In this document: positions 61,835 through 64,000 of the stretch, one piece after another
How the letters are laid out: the number at the start of each line of letters is the position of its first letter
Position numbering within the stretch: position 1 is the first letter of the stretch
Source of the DNA: Manganibacter manganicus
GTDB lineage: Bacteria; Pseudomonadota; Alphaproteobacteria; Rhizobiales; Rhizobiaceae
Assembly (NCBI RefSeq): GCF_002075885.1
Contig: NZ_MDET01000004.1
Coordinates: forward strand, 1 to 64,000
Direction of reading: 5' to 3'
Length of the DNA: 64,000 nucleotides
Translations under genes and position numbers: made by a program
Notes under the pieces: generated by a model
What the model was told of the DNA's origin: nothing
What the model saw: the letters and a program-made list of their open reading frames with translations, nothing else
The model's database searches: none

Positions 61835-64000
61835 TTAATGTCCCGGTCGCCCGGTCTTTCCCGGCCGGCGTTTTTTCCGGTGCTCGTCCTGCGGGTCTTC
61901 ATAGGAACCGATACCGATGCGCTCGCGGCGGATCGGCTTCACCTCTTCCGGCTTTGACGGCTTGACGCCTTCCACCGGCTTTTCGGTGCGCCGCACCGTC
62001 ATTTCGTCAAGCGAGTTCTTCCTGAATAGCGACGGTTTGTTTTTGTCGGGAATGCCGAAGTCGGAACCATGCGCCTCGCGTGCCGACTGCTTCTTGAAGA
62101 GCGAGCGGGATATGGCTCCGGCCGGCGTCGGCATATCGGTACCCGGACCCATATCGTCCAGCGACGGTTTCTTGAAACCTGAGCCAATCGGCTTTGAATG
62201 ATCGCCCGCCCGGCCCATCTCTTCGAGGGACGGCTTGGCGAAGAGTGGCTGTGCCTCTTCCTCCACAGTTTTGTGCCGCTGGCGGCCCTTGTTGTGCTTG
62301 CCTTTCTCACGGCCGGAAACCGGGCTTTCGGTTTCGGCATATTTTGCCAGCGGATCGTCGGAAATGGCTAATTCCATTTCGGTGAGCCGCTTGACCTCGT
62401 CGCGCAGCCGCGCCGCCTCCTCGAAATTAAGGTCGGCTGCGGCATCGCGCATCTTCTTTTGCAGATGCTCCAGATGGGCCTTGAGATTGTTCCCCATCAT
62501 CTGGCCGGCATCGTCGGTGAACTGCGAGATGTCGGCGCGGACGTGGTCCTTTTCATAGACCGAATCCAGAATATCGGAGATACGCGACTTGACCGATTCC
62601 GGCGTGATGCCGTTGGCCGCGTTGTATTCGAGCTGCTTTTCGCGGCGACGGTTGGTCTCCGCCATGGCGCGTTCCATAGAACCGGTGATCTGGTCGGCGT
62701 AGAGGATGACTTTTCCATCTACGTTGCGCGCGGCGCGGCCGATGGTCTGGATGAGCGAGGTTTCGGAGCGCAGGAAACCCTCCTTGTCGGCATCGAGGAT
62801 GGCGACGAAACCACATTCGGGAATGTCGAGGCCCTCGCGCAGGAGGTTGATGCCGACCAGCACGTCGAACGCGCCAAGCCGCAGATCGCGCAGAATCTCG
62901 ATGCGCTCCAGCGTGTCGATGTCGGAGTGCATGTAGCGCACGCGGATGCCCTGCTCGTGCAGGTACTCGGTCAAATCCTCGGCCATGCGCTTGGTGAGAA
63001 CCGTGCACAGCGTGCGATAGCCCTTCTTCGTCGTCTCGCGGATCTCGCCCAGGACGTCGTCGACCTGGCTCTTGGCGGGACGCACTTCGACCGGCGGGTC
63101 GATCAGGCCGGTCGGGCGGATGACCTGCTCGGCGAAAACACCGCCTGCCTGTTCCATTTCCCAACTGCCGGGCGTTGCCGAGACCGCCACCGAGAGTGGC
63201 CGCATGGCGTCCCACTCCTCGAAGCGCAATGGGCGGTTGTCCATGCAGGACGGGAGGCGGAAGCCGTATTCGGCCAGTGTCGCTTTGCGGCGGAAGTCGC
63301 CGCGATACATGCCGCCGATCTGCGGGATGGTGACGTGGCTTTCATCGACGAAGATGAGTGCATTGTCCGGCACATATTCGAACAGGGTCGGCGGGGGATC
63401 GCCTGGTTGGCGGCCTGTGAGATAGCGCGAATAGTTTTCGATGCCGGCGCAGGAGCCGGTCGCCTCCAGCATTTCGAGGTCGAAACGGGTGCGCTGCTCC
63501 AACCGCTGCGCCTCCAGCAGGCGGCCCGATTTTTCAAGTTCTTGCAGGCGGTGCTTCAGCTCTTCCTTGATCGACTTGATAGCCTGATTCAACGTCGGGC
63601 GCGGCGTGACATAGTGCGAGTTGGCATAGATTTTGACTGATTTCAAATCGCCGGTCTTCTGGCCCGTAAGCGGGTCGAATTCTGTGATCGACTCGATCTC
63701 ATCGCCGAACAGCGAAATGCGCCATGCGCGATCTTCGAGGTGAGCGGGGAAGATTTCGATCGTGTCGCCACGCACCCTAAACGAGCCGCGCACGAAGTTG
63801 ATGTCCTGGCGTCTGTATTGCTGAGCGACCAGATCGGCCAGAAGCTGGCGCTGGTCGAGACGGTCTCCGATCGCCATCTGGAAGGTCATCGCCGTATAGG
63901 TCTCGACCGAACCGATACCGTAGATGCAGGAAACCGAGGCGACGATAATGACGTCGTCGCGTTCGAGTAGCGAGCGCGTTGCCGAATGGCGCATGCGGTC
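61835..64000 (-). CDS. uvrB: Excinuclease ABC subunit B (5' end outside window)
   Basis: DNA-damage recognition helicase of nucleotide excision repair; about 721 residues are visible and the N-terminus, including Walker A, lies beyond base 64000. Visible are the [26 protein letters not shown] region, helicase motifs ([34 protein letters not shown]), the UVR domain ([24 protein letters not shown], abbreviated) and then a C-terminal tail of about 170 residues. The tail is Lys/Ser/Pro-rich and carries a repeated motif of the form KPSL(E/D)(E/D)MG. Confidence 0.96.
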   Translation of the reverse strand, partial: DRMRHSATRSLLERDDVIIVASVSCIYGIGSVETYTAMTFQMAIGDRLDQRQLLADLVAQQYRRQDINFVRGSFRVRGDTIEIFPAHLEDRAWRISLFGDEIESITEFDPLTGQKTGDLKSVKIYANSHYVTPRPTLNQAIKSIKEELKHRLQELEKSGRLLEAQRLEQRTRFDLEMLEATGSCAGIENYSRYLTGRQPGDPPPTLFEYVPDNALIFVDESHVTIPQIGGMYRGDFRRKATLAEYGFRLPSCMDNRPLRFEEWDAMRPLSVAVSATPGSWEMEQAGGVFAEQVIRPTGLIDPPVEVRPAKSQVDDVLGEIRETTKKGYRTLCTVLTKRMAEDLTEYLHEQGIRVRYMHSDIDTLERIEILRDLRLGAFDVLVGINLLREGLDIPECGFVAILDADKEGFLRSETSLIQTIGRAARNVDGKVILYADQITGSMERAMAETNRRREKQLEYNAANGITPESVKSRISDILDSVYEKDHVRADISQFTDDAGQMMGNNLKAHLEHLQKKMRDAAADLNFEEAARLRDEVKRLTEMELAISDDPLAKYAETESPVSGREKGKHNKGRQRHKTVEEEAQPLFAKPSLEEMGRAGDHSKPIGSGFKKPSLDDMGPGTDMPTPAGAISRSLFKKQSAREAHGSDFGIPDKNKPSLFRKNSLDEMTVRRTEKPVEGVKPSKPEEVKPIRRERIGIGSYEDPQDEHRKKRRPGKTGRPGH

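Noticed and set aside
1..64000. CRISPR arrays, tRNA/rRNA genes, prophage or IS elements
   Set aside because: I scanned for regular direct repeats with spacers, transposase or integrase motifs and tRNA-like cloverleaf ends and saw none; short tRNA genes could still have been missed by eye.

Overview
The window looks like a chromosomal segment of an alphaproteobacterium of the order Hyphomicrobiales (Rhizobiales), probably near Mesorhizobium/Phyllobacteriaceae. The evidence is the high GC content, the choXWV choline importer, the PetP/PetR-like MarR plus OmpR pair next to ilvE, BA14K and Kazal-domain surface proteins, DUF1285/DUF1059/DUF2333 genes, and rhizobial-type intergenic palindromic repeats. 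The genus cannot be fixed by eye. I see no rRNA, tRNA, CRISPR array, phage or insertion sequence.

Layout. 0-3.6 kb (minus strand): formate-tetrahydrofolate ligase, a DUF2333 membrane protein and ribosomal protein S21. 3.6-9.8 kb: the most distinctive block, a plus-strand cluster in which two low-complexity Gly/Leu/Asp-rich repeat proteins flank a type I secretion ABC ATPase and its HlyD-like adaptor. It is preceded by an unusually AT-rich region and closed by a strong terminator. 10-13.4 kb: the choline importer choX-choW-choV, with two tandem 100-bp mosaic repeats and two hairpins between choX and choW. 13.5-16.4 kb: an EnvZ/OmpR-type two-component system divergent from two small exported proteins. 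16.5-17.3 kb: an aminoglycoside nucleotidyltransferase-like (AadA family) gene. 17.5-24.3 kb (minus): a MoxR - DUF58 - DUF4159 - VWA membrane-protein operon.

24.5-29.3 kb: DUF1285, a CoA-type Nudix hydrolase and a CCA/poly(A) nucleotidyltransferase as a tight operon; then a DUF1059 protein, coproporphyrinogen oxidase (hemF), an 85-residue conserved-looking protein and TrmL. 29.7-36.7 kb: a pair of half-size ABC exporters followed by the cytochrome bc1 operon petABC. 36.8-45.8 kb: apt, two MaoC-fold proteins, a glycine-zipper lipoprotein, ychF-pth-rplY, a fosmidomycin-resistance-type MFS pump divergent from an AraC regulator, prs and a lipoprotein.

45.9-50.3 kb (minus): overlapping lgt - MidA-type methyltransferase - pgeF - M24 protein, with ubiK divergent. 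50.6-55.8 kb: YbjN protein, CsaA-like tRNA-binding protein, a PetP/PetR-like regulator set with a sensor kinase, ilvE (sharing a perfect palindrome with the MarR gene), and a small hydrophobic protein. 55.9-64 kb: metallo-beta-lactamase-fold hydrolase, BA14K protein, two cold-shock proteins, a double-Kazal lipoprotein, a TPR-sulfotransferase, DUF1428 and VOC proteins, and uvrB, whose 5' end lies outside the window.

Most of the window is housekeeping DNA with tight ATGA/TGATG-coupled operons. The best candidate for something under-described is the type I secretion locus with its two repeat-protein cargo candidates. Secondary interest lies in the ilvE/marR palindrome, the repeated motif in the UvrB tail, the chromosomal AadA-like gene, the double-Kazal lipoprotein and the creatinase-like M24 protein.
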